Notes under the pieces: model-generated
Told to the model about the DNA's origin: nothing
The model's input: the letters and a program-made list of their open reading frames with translations, nothing else
Database searches by the model: none
Program-made: the position numbers and the translations under genes
Shown here: piece after piece, positions 1 through 8,768 of the stretch
Layout of the letters: each line of letters opens with the position of its first letter
Numbering within the stretch: the first letter of the stretch is position 1
Source: Marinobacter sp. S0848L
Lineage (GTDB): Bacteria > Pseudomonadota > Gammaproteobacteria > Pseudomonadales > Oleiphilaceae
Reading direction: 5' to 3'
Length of the DNA stretch: 64,000 nucleotides
Assembly (NCBI RefSeq): GCF_023016065.1
Contig: NZ_JALKAQ010000001.1
Span: 310,001-374,000 of the forward strand

Positions 1-1997
1 GCGAGAGCCTGCAAGCGCTTTCCATTACTCCTGAAAGCCTACAATTCCGCGATCAACTGATCAAAGCACCGGACAAGACCGCTGTTTTGAAAAGCGCATC
101 ACTGCAGGATTGGATTAGCCACCAAAACAAGCGTATCGCCAATCTCAGCAAAACCGAATCCGCACTCGCGCAGGATATTCTCCAGGAAACATCACGCATG
201 CGCGCCAATGCTCAGCGGCATTTGTGGCGCTACATTATCTTGTCGCCGCTAATTTTGGTGGGCAGTCTGGGCTTTGCGTATCTGGTATTCCGGCACATCA
301 AAACCCAACTGCAACTCGCTGAAGCAATCTTCGATCACAGCCATGACCGAGTGACGATCGCGGATCGAAACGCCAACATCGTTGAGGTAAACAAAGCCTT
401 TACCGACATTACCGGCTACACCCGGCGCGAGGTTCTGGGCAAAAACTCCCGGATTCTGCAGTCCGGGCGGCAAGACAAGGCTTTTTACAAGCGCCTGTGG
501 GAACAACTAACACGCACCGGCAGCTGGCAAGGCGAAATATGGAACCGCCGGAAAAACGGTGAGTTTTACGCAGAATGGACCACCATCAGTGCCGTTAAAA
601 GCCGAAAAGGCATCACAGATTATTATGTATCGGTGTCTTCAGACATCACGGAAAGAGCCCGGCAACACGAGGCACAACTGGAGTTCAGCGCCTACCACGA
701 CCCCCTTACCAAGTTGCCCAACGAGGCCCTGATTCGAGATCGCCTGAGGCACGCCCTGAATCTATCGTCACACAGAGGAAAAGGAGTGGTTGTGGCGGCG
801 CTGGATATCGACCATTTCAGACAGATCAACGAACGCCATGGCCACCATGTGGGCGACCAGTTGCTCGAGATCGTTGGCGAACGCTTGCTGGCCAATTTAC
901 GCGAGGTCGATTCCCTGGCACGTACCGGCGGCGATGAATTCCTGCTGGTGTTGGAATCCGTTAGTAACATTACACTGGTCGGTCAGATTCTTGAGCGTGT
1001 CCAGAATGATCTTGCCAAACCCATCAACCTCGACGGTCAGTCAATTTCGGTGGGAAGCAGCATTGGCGCCACCTACTTTCCGGAAGACAGCTCTGACGGC
1101 GACGCCCTCATCCGTCATGCCACTCAAGCTCTGCATGATGCAAAGCGAAACGGTCGCGGGCGCTTGATCTGGTTTGACTCTGAAAAAGAGCGAAGCGAAA
1201 GCGCCTTATCCAATCTCTTAGAACAGCTAGAGAATGCACTGGAAAACGATGAACTCATTTTGCACTTCCAGCCCAAGGTCAATATGCAAACCGGTGACGT
1301 GCTTGGTTTCGAGGCCCTGCTCCGGTGGCAAGACCCCAACCGGGGATTGGTACCGCCCGGGGAGTTTCTTCCTCACATTGAGCAGCATCCGATTTCCATC
1401 ACCGTGGGCAATTGGGTCATTCAAACGGCTATTGCCCAGATCGAACGTTGGAAGTCCGAGGGCATACGCACCTCCGTTAGCGTAAACATCAATTCTTTGC
1501 AGTTGCTGGCTCCGAACTTCGTGCCGCTACTGGAAGAGCAGATTCAAAGCCATCCGGGGTTTGACCCCGCAGGTCTCGAGCTCGAGATTCTGGAAAGCGC
1601 CGCAATCAACGACATTCAGCTTGCCAGCAATGTGCTTGAGCAGTGCCGGGCACTGGGCATTCGCGCCTCATTGGATGATTTCGGGACGGGCTATGCGTCG
1701 TTGAATTATTTGAAGCAGCTTCCGGCTGAAACCCTGAAAATCGACCAGTGCTTTGTCCGCGACATGCAGCATGAGGCGGGTAGCAAAGCGATCGTACGAG
1801 GCATTATCGGGCTGGCGGATGCGTTTGGATTTCAGGTCATTGCAGAAGGGATAGAAACCGAGGAACAGGGTAAAGAACTGGTCGCACTCGGTTGCCTTGC
1901 CGGACAAGGCTTCGGTATTGGCCGGCCCATGCCTGCTGCGCAGGTTCGCGAATGGCTGGCACGCTGGCACAGCGCTCAAAGCTGGTTTGATAAATAG
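1..1997 (+). CDS. PAS-GGDEF-EAL cyclic-di-GMP signalling protein (5' end missing)
   Basis: Membrane-anchored cyclic-di-GMP turnover protein. The reading frame is open to the left edge of the window, so the N-terminus is missing; a TTG at 87 is not the real start. The visible N-terminal stretch resembles the end of a periplasmic nitrate/nitrite-sensing (NIT) domain (inference), followed by one membrane segment near 230-290, a PAS domain (about 320-650), GGDEF and EAL. The GGDEF motif is intact (RTGGDEF) with an upstream RxxD inhibitory site (REVD). The EAL domain keeps its EAL motif (GFEALLRW), DDFGTG, LKID and the later glutamate (IAEGIE), so phosphodiesterase activity is plausible. The cyclase and phosphodiesterase balance cannot be read from sequence. 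Confidence 0.93.
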   Translation, partial: ESLQALSITPESLQFRDQLIKAPDKTAVLKSASLQDWISHQNKRIANLSKTESALAQDILQETSRMRANAQRHLWRYIILSPLILVGSLGFAYLVFRHIKTQLQLAEAIFDHSHDRVTIADRNANIVEVNKAFTDITGYTRREVLGKNSRILQSGRQDKAFYKRLWEQLTRTGSWQGEIWNRRKNGEFYAEWTTISAVKSRKGITDYYVSVSSDITERARQHEAQLEFSAYHDPLTKLPNEALIRDRLRHALNLSSHRGKGVVVAALDIDHFRQINERHGHHVGDQLLEIVGERLLANLREVDSLARTGGDEFLLVLESVSNITLVGQILERVQNDLAKPINLDGQSISVGSSIGATYFPEDSSDGDALIRHATQALHDAKRNGRGRLIWFDSEKERSESALSNLLEQLENALENDELILHFQPKVNMQTGDVLGFEALLRWQDPNRGLVPPGEFLPHIEQHPISITVGNWVIQTAIAQIERWKSEGIRTSVSVNINSLQLLAPNFVPLLEEQIQSHPGFDPAGLELEILESAAINDIQLASNVLEQCRALGIRASLDDFGTGYASLNYLKQLPAETLKIDQCFVRDMQHEAGSKAIVRGIIGLADAFGFQVIAEGIETEEQGKELVALGCLAGQGFGIGRPMPAAQVREWLARWHSAQSWFDK

Positions 1998-2004
1998 TGG
2001 GTGT

Positions 2005-2031
2005 AAAAAAAAGCAGCCCCGAAGGGCTGCT
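2005..2031 (-). terminator. Rho-independent terminator of the symporter operon
   Basis: An 8-bp perfect stem (AGCAGCCC/GGGCTGCT at 2012-2019 and 2024-2031, loop CGAA) is flanked on the left by eight A residues. Read on the minus strand this is a hairpin followed by a T tract, so it ends the leftward symporter transcript. It also lies just past the stop of the rightward GGDEF-EAL gene and may act on both. Confidence 0.85.
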
Positions 2032-2057
2032 GTGTCGTAACGACTGCCTGATACTAA

Positions 2058-2192
2058 TCAGATCAAATCTTCATCCGATTTGCGGCAGTTACGGGCATCC
2101 CGCGCTACTGCGCCACAGATAACCGCCAGCACGCCTAACGTCAGAGCCGGCCATACCAGGATATACGCGCCATAAACCAATTCGTTTGTCAT
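2058..2192 (-). CDS. Small membrane protein, putative transporter small subunit (44 aa)
   Basis: A 44-residue protein (begins MTNELVYGAY, ends SDEDLI) with one hydrophobic helix (about residues 7-30) followed by a charged tail. Its ATG overlaps the stop of the symporter gene by 4 bp (ATGA), and the terminator follows directly, so the two are translationally coupled. The arrangement fits the small-subunit proteins found beside some sodium:solute symporters; that role is inferred from position and topology. No independent promoter is evident. The coupled start, hydrophobic composition and position before a terminator support it as a real gene. Confidence 0.75.
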   Translation of the reverse strand: MTNELVYGAYILVWPALTLGVLAVICGAVARDARNCRKSDEDLI

Positions 2193-3868
2193 TTTGCACC
2201 CTCCGGGATCATATCAACAGTTTCGTCAGTGTCTGCTTCGTCGTAGCAACCGACCCGTTTTTCGATCAAATCAAAGTCAAAACGCTCTTCTTTGCTGAGC
2301 AGTGTCATTGCTGTGCAAACCACAGCGCTGGCACCGTATGCGGTGAGCGATGCCACCAATACCATGTAGTCTCGCAGGAAGCCGGTCGCAAAAATCAGCA
2401 TTAGTACCAAGGTGATTGCACCCGCAATCAATCCGGCCGCACGGCCGAAGAAACCGAACACCATCATGCCGATCACCACAGCGCCGCCTGCAGACGCCAG
2501 AACTTCAAACAGCAGCACGGTCAGCCCTGTCATCTCTACCAACTCGAAACGGGCAATGCAGAAGAACGCCATGGCCACCACAACCGACCAGGTGAAGGCC
2601 GCGTTGGTGACCCGGTCCCAGAAGCAGCTGACGATGACCGGGAATACAATTGCACCCCACAAGGCACCCACAAACACCAGCATCACCAGAATATCCAGCG
2701 AGAAGCTGGCGAAAATCAGGCCAGCAACCGTGGCCACGATCATGGTGATCCGGCCAACCATCATCATGATTTTCGGGTTAGGGTTGTTCTTGGCGATATT
2801 CTTGCCGTAAACATCGGCCATCATAATGGTGGACAGCGCCGACAGGTCGGAGTCCGCCGTTGAAGACAGAGAACCGATTACCAGCACAAAGAACAGCGCC
2901 ACGAAGAACGGCGACAGATAAGTGGACACCATCTGCGGAATCAGGTTGTTCATTTCGCCATTTAACGGCTCAACACCCACCGACAGCGCCATCAAACCGA
3001 TCATGCCCAGCCCGATCACAATGGCACCGTAGCCGATCGTTGCGGTTACAAACGTCGATTTGATGTTCTTCTCACGCACCGCAAACAGGCGCTGGGAAAT
3101 GGTCTGGTTACCAATGGCATAAGCCAATACGGCCACGAAGAAAGGCGCGCCCTGATTCATGATCGCGTCTACCGAGAACAAGCTGGCCTGCTCGTCGGTC
3201 ATGCGGCTCAGGCCTTCTACCATCACACTTGGGCCACCCGCGGAAAACAGCACGGCCGGAATGATCACGACAGCGATGGCCATCAATGCCACCAGCTGGG
3301 CAAAGTCGGTAAACACCGAGGCACGGAATCCAGAGGTCAAGGTGTAAGACAACACGCCCACGCCTGCCACCAGCACACCGATTTCAAACGATAAGGGCGA
3401 CAGCACAGACACCAGAGCACCTGCCGCTGTGAAGTTCACCATCAAACTGATAATGCTGCCCAACACGTTGGAGCCGGCCAGAATCAGCTGACTGGAGGAG
3501 CCGTGACGGGCATGAATAAGCTCGCCCAAGGTATGTCCGCTAGGGGCTAGTTCGCGAAAACGGCGACCGAACGGATAGATGAACAGAATCATCAGCGCGC
3601 CCCAGAAGCCGTAGTGAATCGGCCCCGACACGCCGTAGGTGTAACCAGACGTAGCCGCCGCGTAGAACGACGCAGCCCAGATCCAGGTGGCGGTCATACT
3701 GGCCGCACCCATTCCGAAACCGACCTGGTGGCCTGCCACCATAAAGCCGGACGTATCTTCCTTGTCTTTGCGGATGAGCAAAGTCAACAAGTAGGTACCG
3801 CCATAGAAGGCAGCAAGCAGTAACAGCACGGTTACTGTAGAAAACTGGGTAAATCCGTTCTCGTTCAA
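2189..3868 (-). CDS. Sodium:solute symporter (SSS family)
   Basis: A 559-residue polytopic inner-membrane protein of the SSS/SLC5 family, with roughly 14 hydrophobic segments. Family features include the N-terminal GFMVAGHQVGFGMGAASMTA region and a sodium-site-like stretch SLSSTADSDLSALSTIM. The substrate cannot be assigned; the closest general resemblance is to urea or organic-solute carriers. Translation starts at TTG (3868) after an AGAGG ribosome-binding site. The gene is followed by an overlapping 44-residue membrane protein and preceded by a long structured leader, suggesting post-transcriptional control. Confidence 0.9.
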   Translation of the reverse strand: MNENGFTQFSTVTVLLLLAAFYGGTYLLTLLIRKDKEDTSGFMVAGHQVGFGMGAASMTATWIWAASFYAAATSGYTYGVSGPIHYGFWGALMILFIYPFGRRFRELAPSGHTLGELIHARHGSSSQLILAGSNVLGSIISLMVNFTAAGALVSVLSPLSFEIGVLVAGVGVLSYTLTSGFRASVFTDFAQLVALMAIAVVIIPAVLFSAGGPSVMVEGLSRMTDEQASLFSVDAIMNQGAPFFVAVLAYAIGNQTISQRLFAVREKNIKSTFVTATIGYGAIVIGLGMIGLMALSVGVEPLNGEMNNLIPQMVSTYLSPFFVALFFVLVIGSLSSTADSDLSALSTIMMADVYGKNIAKNNPNPKIMMMVGRITMIVATVAGLIFASFSLDILVMLVFVGALWGAIVFPVIVSCFWDRVTNAAFTWSVVVAMAFFCIARFELVEMTGLTVLLFEVLASAGGAVVIGMMVFGFFGRAAGLIAGAITLVLMLIFATGFLRDYMVLVASLTAYGASAVVCTAMTLLSKEERFDFDLIEKRVGCYDEADTDETVDMIPEGAK

Positions 3869-3958
3869 GACTCAACCTCTTTTCGAAGAAACAAAAATCC
3901 GCTGTCTGCCCGAACGTTTAATTTCGGTCGCCAAGAATCGAGCAGGGAGCTGTAGTTT

Positions 3959-4011
3959 CCGCTCAAGCGGGGCTGTTGCTTGGGGCAACAGGACGCGGGC
4001 AAAGGTGCCCG
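3959..4011 (-). promoter_or_regulatory. Triple-hairpin leader of the symporter mRNA
   Basis: Three consecutive inverted repeats lie in the 5' untranslated region of the symporter: CCGC/GCGG (3959-3970), CTGTTGC/GCAACAG (3973-3991) and CGGGC/GCCCG (3996-4011). They sit between a predicted 16-codon mini-ORF and the TTG start. The layout resembles an attenuator or a small riboswitch, but I do not recognise a known class. The rest of the 516-base gap (3869-4384) holds no larger gene that I can support. Confidence 0.45.
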
Positions 4012-4025
4012 GTAGCTAAACGTAG

Positions 4026-4076
4026 CTAAGGAATACTAAGGCGAGGCAAAAGCTCAGAAAATTCTTTAGATGTCAT
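4026..4076 (-). CDS. Possible 16-residue leader peptide upstream of the symporter
   Basis: An ATG at 4076 opens a 16-codon frame (MTSKEFSELLPRLSIP) ending in TAG at 4026. It is preceded by AAAAGGA about 10 bases upstream, a reasonable ribosome-binding site, and followed by three hairpins before the symporter start. This is the arrangement of translational attenuators. No obvious run of one amino acid is present, so a simple amino-acid attenuation model is not supported. It may be a chance ORF. Confidence 0.35.
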   Translation of the reverse strand: MTSKEFSELLPRLSIP

Positions 4077-4328
4077 GGTATTTTCAATCCTTTTAACCAG
4101 AAGCAAAACAAACTGACGACCGTTTCGGAATCCAGAGGTTGCTCTGTCTCTTGAAACGAACGCCTTCTATGTATTGAGTTTCAGGTTAATCACATAGAAG
4201 CCCAGACGTGAGGCCCAAAAACCATACGCATTTTACGGCACATTGTCTAGTCTGTAGAGGGCAGAATATTAGTGTACGACACAAACACTAACTCATATTC
4301 TTTTCCAGACTGTTCAATGGCCCAACGC

Positions 4329-4358
4329 AAACAGGGCCACCCGAAGGCAGCCCTGTTT
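4329..4358 (-). terminator. Hairpin terminator downstream of hemN
   Basis: A 9-bp inverted repeat (AAACAGGGC at 4329-4337, GCCCTGTTT at 4350-4358) with a 12-base loop lies 26 bases beyond the hemN stop. The T tract is short, so it may be a weak or bidirectional terminator. Confidence 0.6.
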
Positions 4359-4384
4359 ATTGATTAACATCAGGTTTGTTGTGT

Positions 4385-5794
4385 TCAGATGATCCGGGAA
4401 AATCGCTGGCTGGCACCCTCTTTCCGGTACAGATCGAAAATCTGACAAATAGCACGAATTAACAATCTTCCTGCTGGCTGTACCTGCAAAACAGAGCCGT
4501 CGTCGGCAATCAGTTCGTCCTGGATCATGGGCTTTAAGCGCGCCAGTTCATCCGCGAAGTAGCGGTCGAAGTCTTCATTCCATTGGTCGGAAAACTGTTT
4601 GCGATCCAGGCGGAACTGGCAAATCAGTTGGCCGATAACCCAGCGACGAATACGGTCGTCCCGGCTCAGCCCCACGCCGCGTACGATGGCCAACTGCCCG
4701 GCATCAATCGAGGCTTCCCAGGACGGCAGATCATGATTGTTCTGGAAGTAAGCATCGTCGGTTTGACCAATGGCCGACACGCCTAACGACACCAGGTCGC
4801 AATCGGCGTGGGTGGTATAGCCCTGGAAGTTCCGGTGCAGCCGCCCCTCGCGCTGGGCAACCGCCAAGCTGTCATCAGGTTTGGCAAAGTGGTCCATGCC
4901 GATGTATTCGTAACCCGCTTCGAGCAACCGGTTGATGGTGTTGTGAAGAATGGTCAGCTTTTGCTGAGGGGTCGGCAGGGTGTCGGCCAGTATCCGGGTT
5001 TGCGGATAGAAGCGATCCGGCAGGTGTGCGTAGCTGAATACCGACAGCCTGTCTGGCGACATATCGATCACCGCCTCCAGCGTTTCGGCGAAGCTTTCCG
5101 GCGTTTGGTGCGGCAATCCGTAGATCAGGTCCAGATTGATTGAACGGAACCCAAGGCGGCGCGCTTCATTCAGCACACCCTCGGTCATTTCCCGCGGCTG
5201 AATGCGGTTAACCGCTTTTTGCACTTCCGGGTTCACGTCCTGCACGCCCAGGCTGATTCGGTTGAATCCCAGTTTCCAAAGGGTTGGCAGAGTGTCTTCG
5301 TCGACTTCACGCGGGTCAATTTCAACGCTGTAGTCCCGGTCGTCCCCGGACTGCAGGTTGAACAGCTCACCATAGCCTTCCATCAGATGCTGCATCACAT
5401 CTTTCGGCAGGAATGTCGGCGTGCCTCCGCCCCAGTGCAGCTGTTGCACTGGCCGGTTGGCACCAAACAACTTCGATTGGATAGCCGCTTCTTTCAGAAC
5501 ACGCTCGACATAAGGCATGGCTTTGTCGCGCTTTTTGGTGATCACTTTATTGCAGGCACAGTAGTAACAAAGGTGCGCACAAAACGGCAGGTGGGTATAC
5601 AGCGAAATCGGCCCGCCCGCAGCTTTACTGCGACCGGCAGCCTTCACCATGTCTTCGATAGAGTATTCCTGCGTAAACTCCACCGCCGTTGGATAGGATG
5701 TGTATCGCGGGCCACTGAGATCGTAACGACGAATCAGCGCCTCGTCCCAAATAAAGGCGGGCAGGTTGCTGTCTGCAGAAATCGATGAAGCCAT
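4385..5794 (-). CDS. hemN: Oxygen-independent coproporphyrinogen III dehydrogenase HemN
   Basis: Radical SAM enzyme that converts coproporphyrinogen III to protoporphyrinogen IX without oxygen, the anaerobic step of heme synthesis. The cluster motif HLPFCAHLCYYCACNK carries CxxxCxxC plus the extra HemN cysteine. The YDLSGPRYTSYPT N-terminal segment and the full length of about 469 residues identify true HemN rather than the shorter HemW. I chose ATG 5794; a GTG three codons upstream (5803) is possible. An Anr/FNR-type box lies about 75 bp upstream, fitting induction under low oxygen to supply heme for denitrification. Confidence 0.96.
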   Translation of the reverse strand: MASSISADSNLPAFIWDEALIRRYDLSGPRYTSYPTAVEFTQEYSIEDMVKAAGRSKAAGGPISLYTHLPFCAHLCYYCACNKVITKKRDKAMPYVERVLKEAAIQSKLFGANRPVQQLHWGGGTPTFLPKDVMQHLMEGYGELFNLQSGDDRDYSVEIDPREVDEDTLPTLWKLGFNRISLGVQDVNPEVQKAVNRIQPREMTEGVLNEARRLGFRSINLDLIYGLPHQTPESFAETLEAVIDMSPDRLSVFSYAHLPDRFYPQTRILADTLPTPQQKLTILHNTINRLLEAGYEYIGMDHFAKPDDSLAVAQREGRLHRNFQGYTTHADCDLVSLGVSAIGQTDDAYFQNNHDLPSWEASIDAGQLAIVRGVGLSRDDRIRRWVIGQLICQFRLDRKQFSDQWNEDFDRYFADELARLKPMIQDELIADDGSVLQVQPAGRLLIRAICQIFDLYRKEGASQRFSRII

Positions 5795-5868
5795 AGTGGT
5801 CACTCTAACGTCAGGTAAAGCGGTAAACCGGAAGACAGGGATTATGCCTCAGCGGCCCGTTGTATCTA

Positions 5869-5882
5869 TTGATACGGATCAG
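5869..5882. promoter_or_regulatory. FNR/Anr box upstream of hemN
   Basis: TTGATACGGATCAG matches TTGAT-N4-ATCAA at nine of ten specified positions. It lies about 75 bp upstream of hemN (leftward) and 90 bp upstream of the photolyase-like gene (rightward), so it may serve either. hemN is a classic FNR/Anr target. Confidence 0.75.
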
Positions 5883-5971
5883 TGAAGCTTATCACTCGGC
5901 GTTTTAAACCAAACTTGTGCTCATGGCGTAGTTCATCTACCCCTTAAGGATAAACTTTGCCGGAGAGCCCT

Positions 5972-7504
5972 ATGGCCAACCTCATTTTGATTCTTGGTGA
6001 TCAGCTCACGACAACCCTGTCTGCCCTTGAAGGCGCTGACCAGGAAAACGACCTGATTGTGATGGCCGAGGTTCATGATGAAGCCAGCTACACCAATCAT
6101 CACAAGAAAAAGCTGGTGCTCGTGTTCAGTGCCATGAGGCACTTCGCCCAGGTGTTAGAAGAGCACGGTTGGCGGGTTCAGTATCAACCCTACCACCCGA
6201 ATAACCCTGCGCAGTCTCTGCAACAAGTCATCGCCACTGCGGTGCAACAGCACCAGCCGAAGCGCCTGATTACCACCGAATGCGGTGAATGGCGTTTACA
6301 TCGCCAAATCAGCCAGTGGCACAAAGCTCTGGGCATTCCCGTCGAAATTCGTCCGGACACCCGGTTTATCTGCAGCCACAAAGAGTTTGCCGAATGGGCG
6401 GACGGCAAAAAACAATTGCGCATGGAATTCTTTTATCGGGAGATGCGCAAGAAAACGGGCCTTTTAATGACGCCAGACGGGCAACCGGAGGGCGGCCAGT
6501 GGAATTACGATGCAGACAACCGCAAGAAGTGGACCGGCAAGCCTCCCGCCCCCGGCCCGTTTCGGGTCGAACCCGACGACATTACCCAAGCCGTTATCAA
6601 GCAAGTGAATGAGCACTTTTCAGACCATTTTGGCACAACCGACGATTTTCACTTTGCCGTTACCGCTGATCAGGCTCAACAGGCACTCGCGCACTTTGTT
6701 GACTTCGCCCTGCCCTGCTTCGGCGACTATCAGGACGCAATGTCGGATCAGGAAGACTGGCTGTTCCACGCCATTCTTTCGCCTTATATCAACACCGGAT
6801 TGCTGGCCCCATTGGATGCCTGCGAAGCCGCCGTTCGCGCCTGGCACTCCGGCCAGGCTCCATTGAACGCCGTTGAAGGATTTGTGCGTCAGATTCTTGG
6901 CTGGCGTGAGTTTGTGCGCGGAATTTACTGGCGCTTAATGCCCGATTACGCCCGTGAAAACCGCTTGGGCAACACCCGCTCGTTGCCATGGTTTTACTGG
7001 ACCGGTGACACAAAAATGCGGTGCATGCACAAGGCGATCGATGCCACCCACCGAAATGCCTATGCCCACCACATACAACGCTTGATGGTCACCGGCAACT
7101 TCGCTCTGCTGGCCGGGGTCAAACCCGAGGAAATCTGTGACTGGTATCTTGCCGTCTACGCCGATGCCTACGACTGGGTGGAGCTACCGAATGTGCTCGG
7201 CATGGTGATGCACGCTGATGGCGGATATCTGGGTTCCAAGCCCTACGCAGCCAGCGGCAAGTACATCCAGCGGATGTCAGATCACTGCCAGAACTGCCAC
7301 TACCGCGTTCAGGATGCCACAAGCGAAGATGCCTGCCCGTTTAACAGCCTGTACTGGCATTTCATCGATCGCCACCGGGACGATTTCGCAAACAATCATC
7401 GCATGGGCATGATGTATCGGAACTGGGACAAACAGAAACCGGAGCGGCGCGAGGCGCTGATAAAGCGGGCTGATTGGATTCTGGAGCACATAGAGGAGAT
7501 ATAG
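5972..7504 (+). CDS. Iron-sulfur bacterial cryptochrome/photolyase (FeS-BCP type)
   Basis: A 510-residue protein of the prokaryotic (6-4) photolyase/FeS-BCP branch, the size expected for that family. The N-terminus (MANLILILGDQL) is a Rossmann-like photolyase domain. The C-terminal half is the FAD-binding helical domain, with WREFVRGIYW and a four-cysteine set: one in EEICDWYL, then HCQNCHYR and a cysteine 12 residues further on in DACPFN, matching the 4Fe-4S ligands of PhrB-type enzymes. It probably repairs (6-4) photoproducts or acts as a light sensor. I chose ATG 5972, with GGAG six bases upstream, over an in-frame TTG at 5957. Confidence 0.92.
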   Translation: MANLILILGDQLTTTLSALEGADQENDLIVMAEVHDEASYTNHHKKKLVLVFSAMRHFAQVLEEHGWRVQYQPYHPNNPAQSLQQVIATAVQQHQPKRLITTECGEWRLHRQISQWHKALGIPVEIRPDTRFICSHKEFAEWADGKKQLRMEFFYREMRKKTGLLMTPDGQPEGGQWNYDADNRKKWTGKPPAPGPFRVEPDDITQAVIKQVNEHFSDHFGTTDDFHFAVTADQAQQALAHFVDFALPCFGDYQDAMSDQEDWLFHAILSPYINTGLLAPLDACEAAVRAWHSGQAPLNAVEGFVRQILGWREFVRGIYWRLMPDYARENRLGNTRSLPWFYWTGDTKMRCMHKAIDATHRNAYAHHIQRLMVTGNFALLAGVKPEEICDWYLAVYADAYDWVELPNVLGMVMHADGGYLGSKPYAASGKYIQRMSDHCQNCHYRVQDATSEDACPFNSLYWHFIDRHRDDFANNHRMGMMYRNWDKQKPERREALIKRADWILEHIEEI

Positions 7505-7567
7505 CGATGGTTTACCTGACGCATAAAGTGGGTAACAGTAAGCCCATTATGGTGAACGAGGTATAAC

Positions 7568-8029
7568 ATGAAAATCGGCGCACTTTCCCAACAGGCCAAC
7601 GTGCCCGTCGAAACCATTCGCTACTACGAAAAGATCGGGCTCATGCCAGCCCCGGAGCGCGGGGAAAACGGATACCGAAGTTACGCCAAAGCACACCTGG
7701 AACGCCTGCTGTTTATCCGGCGGTGTCGCAATCTGGATATGGCGCAAGAAGAAATTCGTGAATTGCTTCGGCTGGCCGAAAAGCCCACCGCCGACTGTTC
7801 GGAAGTCGATGCGCTGCTCGCAAGCCACTTGTCCCATGTGCGTGCCCGCCTGAAGGAGCTGACCAGCCTTGAACAAACTTTGGTAAGCCTTCAGCGTGCC
7901 TGCGCATCCCCCGGGGCCATCAGCGATTGCGGCATTCTTGACGGCCTCAATACCGAGTTGGACAAACTCTCCGATGCGGAGCCTCACAATCATGTGCCGG
8001 GTACTCATGGGGCCGGTAACGGTCACTAA
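7568..8029 (+). CDS. cadR: MerR-family Cd(II)/Pb(II)-responsive regulator, CadR type
   Basis: A 153-residue MerR-family activator. The N-terminal winged helix (MKIGALSQQANVPVETIRYY) is followed by the dimer helix and a metal-binding segment with cysteines in TADCSEV, RACASPG and SDCGIL, the CadR/PbrR pattern. The C-terminus is histidine-rich (HNHVPGTHGAGNGH), as in CadR proteins with a second metal site. It lies directly upstream of the transporter at 8109, with a classic MerR operator between them. The metal could be cadmium, lead or zinc. Confidence 0.88.
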   Translation: MKIGALSQQANVPVETIRYYEKIGLMPAPERGENGYRSYAKAHLERLLFIRRCRNLDMAQEEIRELLRLAEKPTADCSEVDALLASHLSHVRARLKELTSLEQTLVSLQRACASPGAISDCGILDGLNTELDKLSDAEPHNHVPGTHGAGNGH

Positions 8030-8050
8030 GCAGACCGTTGTTTAAAGGGC

Positions 8051-8081
8051 TTGACCCTGTAGCAACTACAGGGTTTTAAAT
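8051..8081 (+). promoter_or_regulatory. MerR-type promoter/operator for the cation transporter
   Basis: A -35 TTGACC (8051-8056) and a -10 TTAAAT (8076-8081) are separated by 19 bp, the over-long spacer typical of MerR-regulated promoters. The spacer holds a perfect dyad, ACCCTGTA (8054-8061) and TACAGGGT (8067-8074), with a five-base centre. It lies about 28 bp upstream of the transporter start. Confidence 0.9.
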
Positions 8082-8108
8082 AGTGACATTGATTCATTGG
8101 AGGTCACT

Positions 8109-8768
8109 ATGGCTTGTTCCTGCTCTGCTCCTACACCCAAAACACCCGCTCCCGGCTTTCGTCGCGCTTTGTGGTTTGCCTTGTGGGTGAATCTTGCCAT
8201 GTTCCTGGTGGAAGGCGTGGCCAGCCTTTCGTCCGGTTCAGTTTCACTCATGGCCGACGCCATCGACTTCTTCGGTGATAGCGCCAACTACATTCTTTCG
8301 CTTACGGTTCTTTCAATGGGCATGCTGTGGCGTGGCCGTGCGGCCATGGTCAAAGGCATTACCATGGCCCTGTTTGGCGCAGTCGTCTGGGCCCGGGCAC
8401 TGTGGGTGCTGGAGGCAGGCACCACACCGGAACCTTTCACCATGGGTAGTGTCGGTTTCCTCGCACTGGTGGCCAACGTTTGCGTGGCGGTTGTATTGTT
8501 CAAGTTTCGGGAAGGCGATTCCGATATGCGCTCGGTGTGGCTCTGCAGCCGTAACGATGCCATCAGCAACATCGCCGTTATGGGCGCGGCACTGGGCGTG
8601 TTCGGCACCGGCACCGCATGGCCGGATTTAATCGTGGCCGCGATTATGGGCACCTTAGCCATCACTGCGGGGATCAGCGTGATGCGCCATGCCAAGAAAG
8701 ATATTACAGAGGCCCGTGCTGAGAATCTGGCGCACGAGGCGGCAACATCGCCCTCACACAGCCACTAA
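8109..8768 (+). CDS. Cation transporter, CDF-like efflux protein
   Basis: A 219-residue membrane protein with about six hydrophobic segments and the CDF core (SLMADAIDFFGDSANY), where the paired aspartates form the metal site. It lacks the long C-terminal cytoplasmic domain of full CDF proteins, as in the short cation transporters found next to CadR. Both ends are rich in metal ligands (ACSCSAP at the N-terminus, SPSHSH at the C-terminus). I chose ATG 8109, preceded by GGAGG at 8099-8103. The MerR-type promoter upstream implies metal induction; it likely exports cadmium, zinc or lead. Confidence 0.85.
   Translation: MACSCSAPTPKTPAPGFRRALWFALWVNLAMFLVEGVASLSSGSVSLMADAIDFFGDSANYILSLTVLSMGMLWRGRAAMVKGITMALFGAVVWARALWVLEAGTTPEPFTMGSVGFLALVANVCVAVVLFKFREGDSDMRSVWLCSRNDAISNIAVMGAALGVFGTGTAWPDLIVAAIMGTLAITAGISVMRHAKKDITEARAENLAHEAATSPSHSH

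Noticed and set aside
7507..7566. 19-codon frame between the photolyase gene and cadR
   Set aside because: It is short, has no clear ribosome-binding site and lies where the cadR promoter should be; more likely leader sequence.
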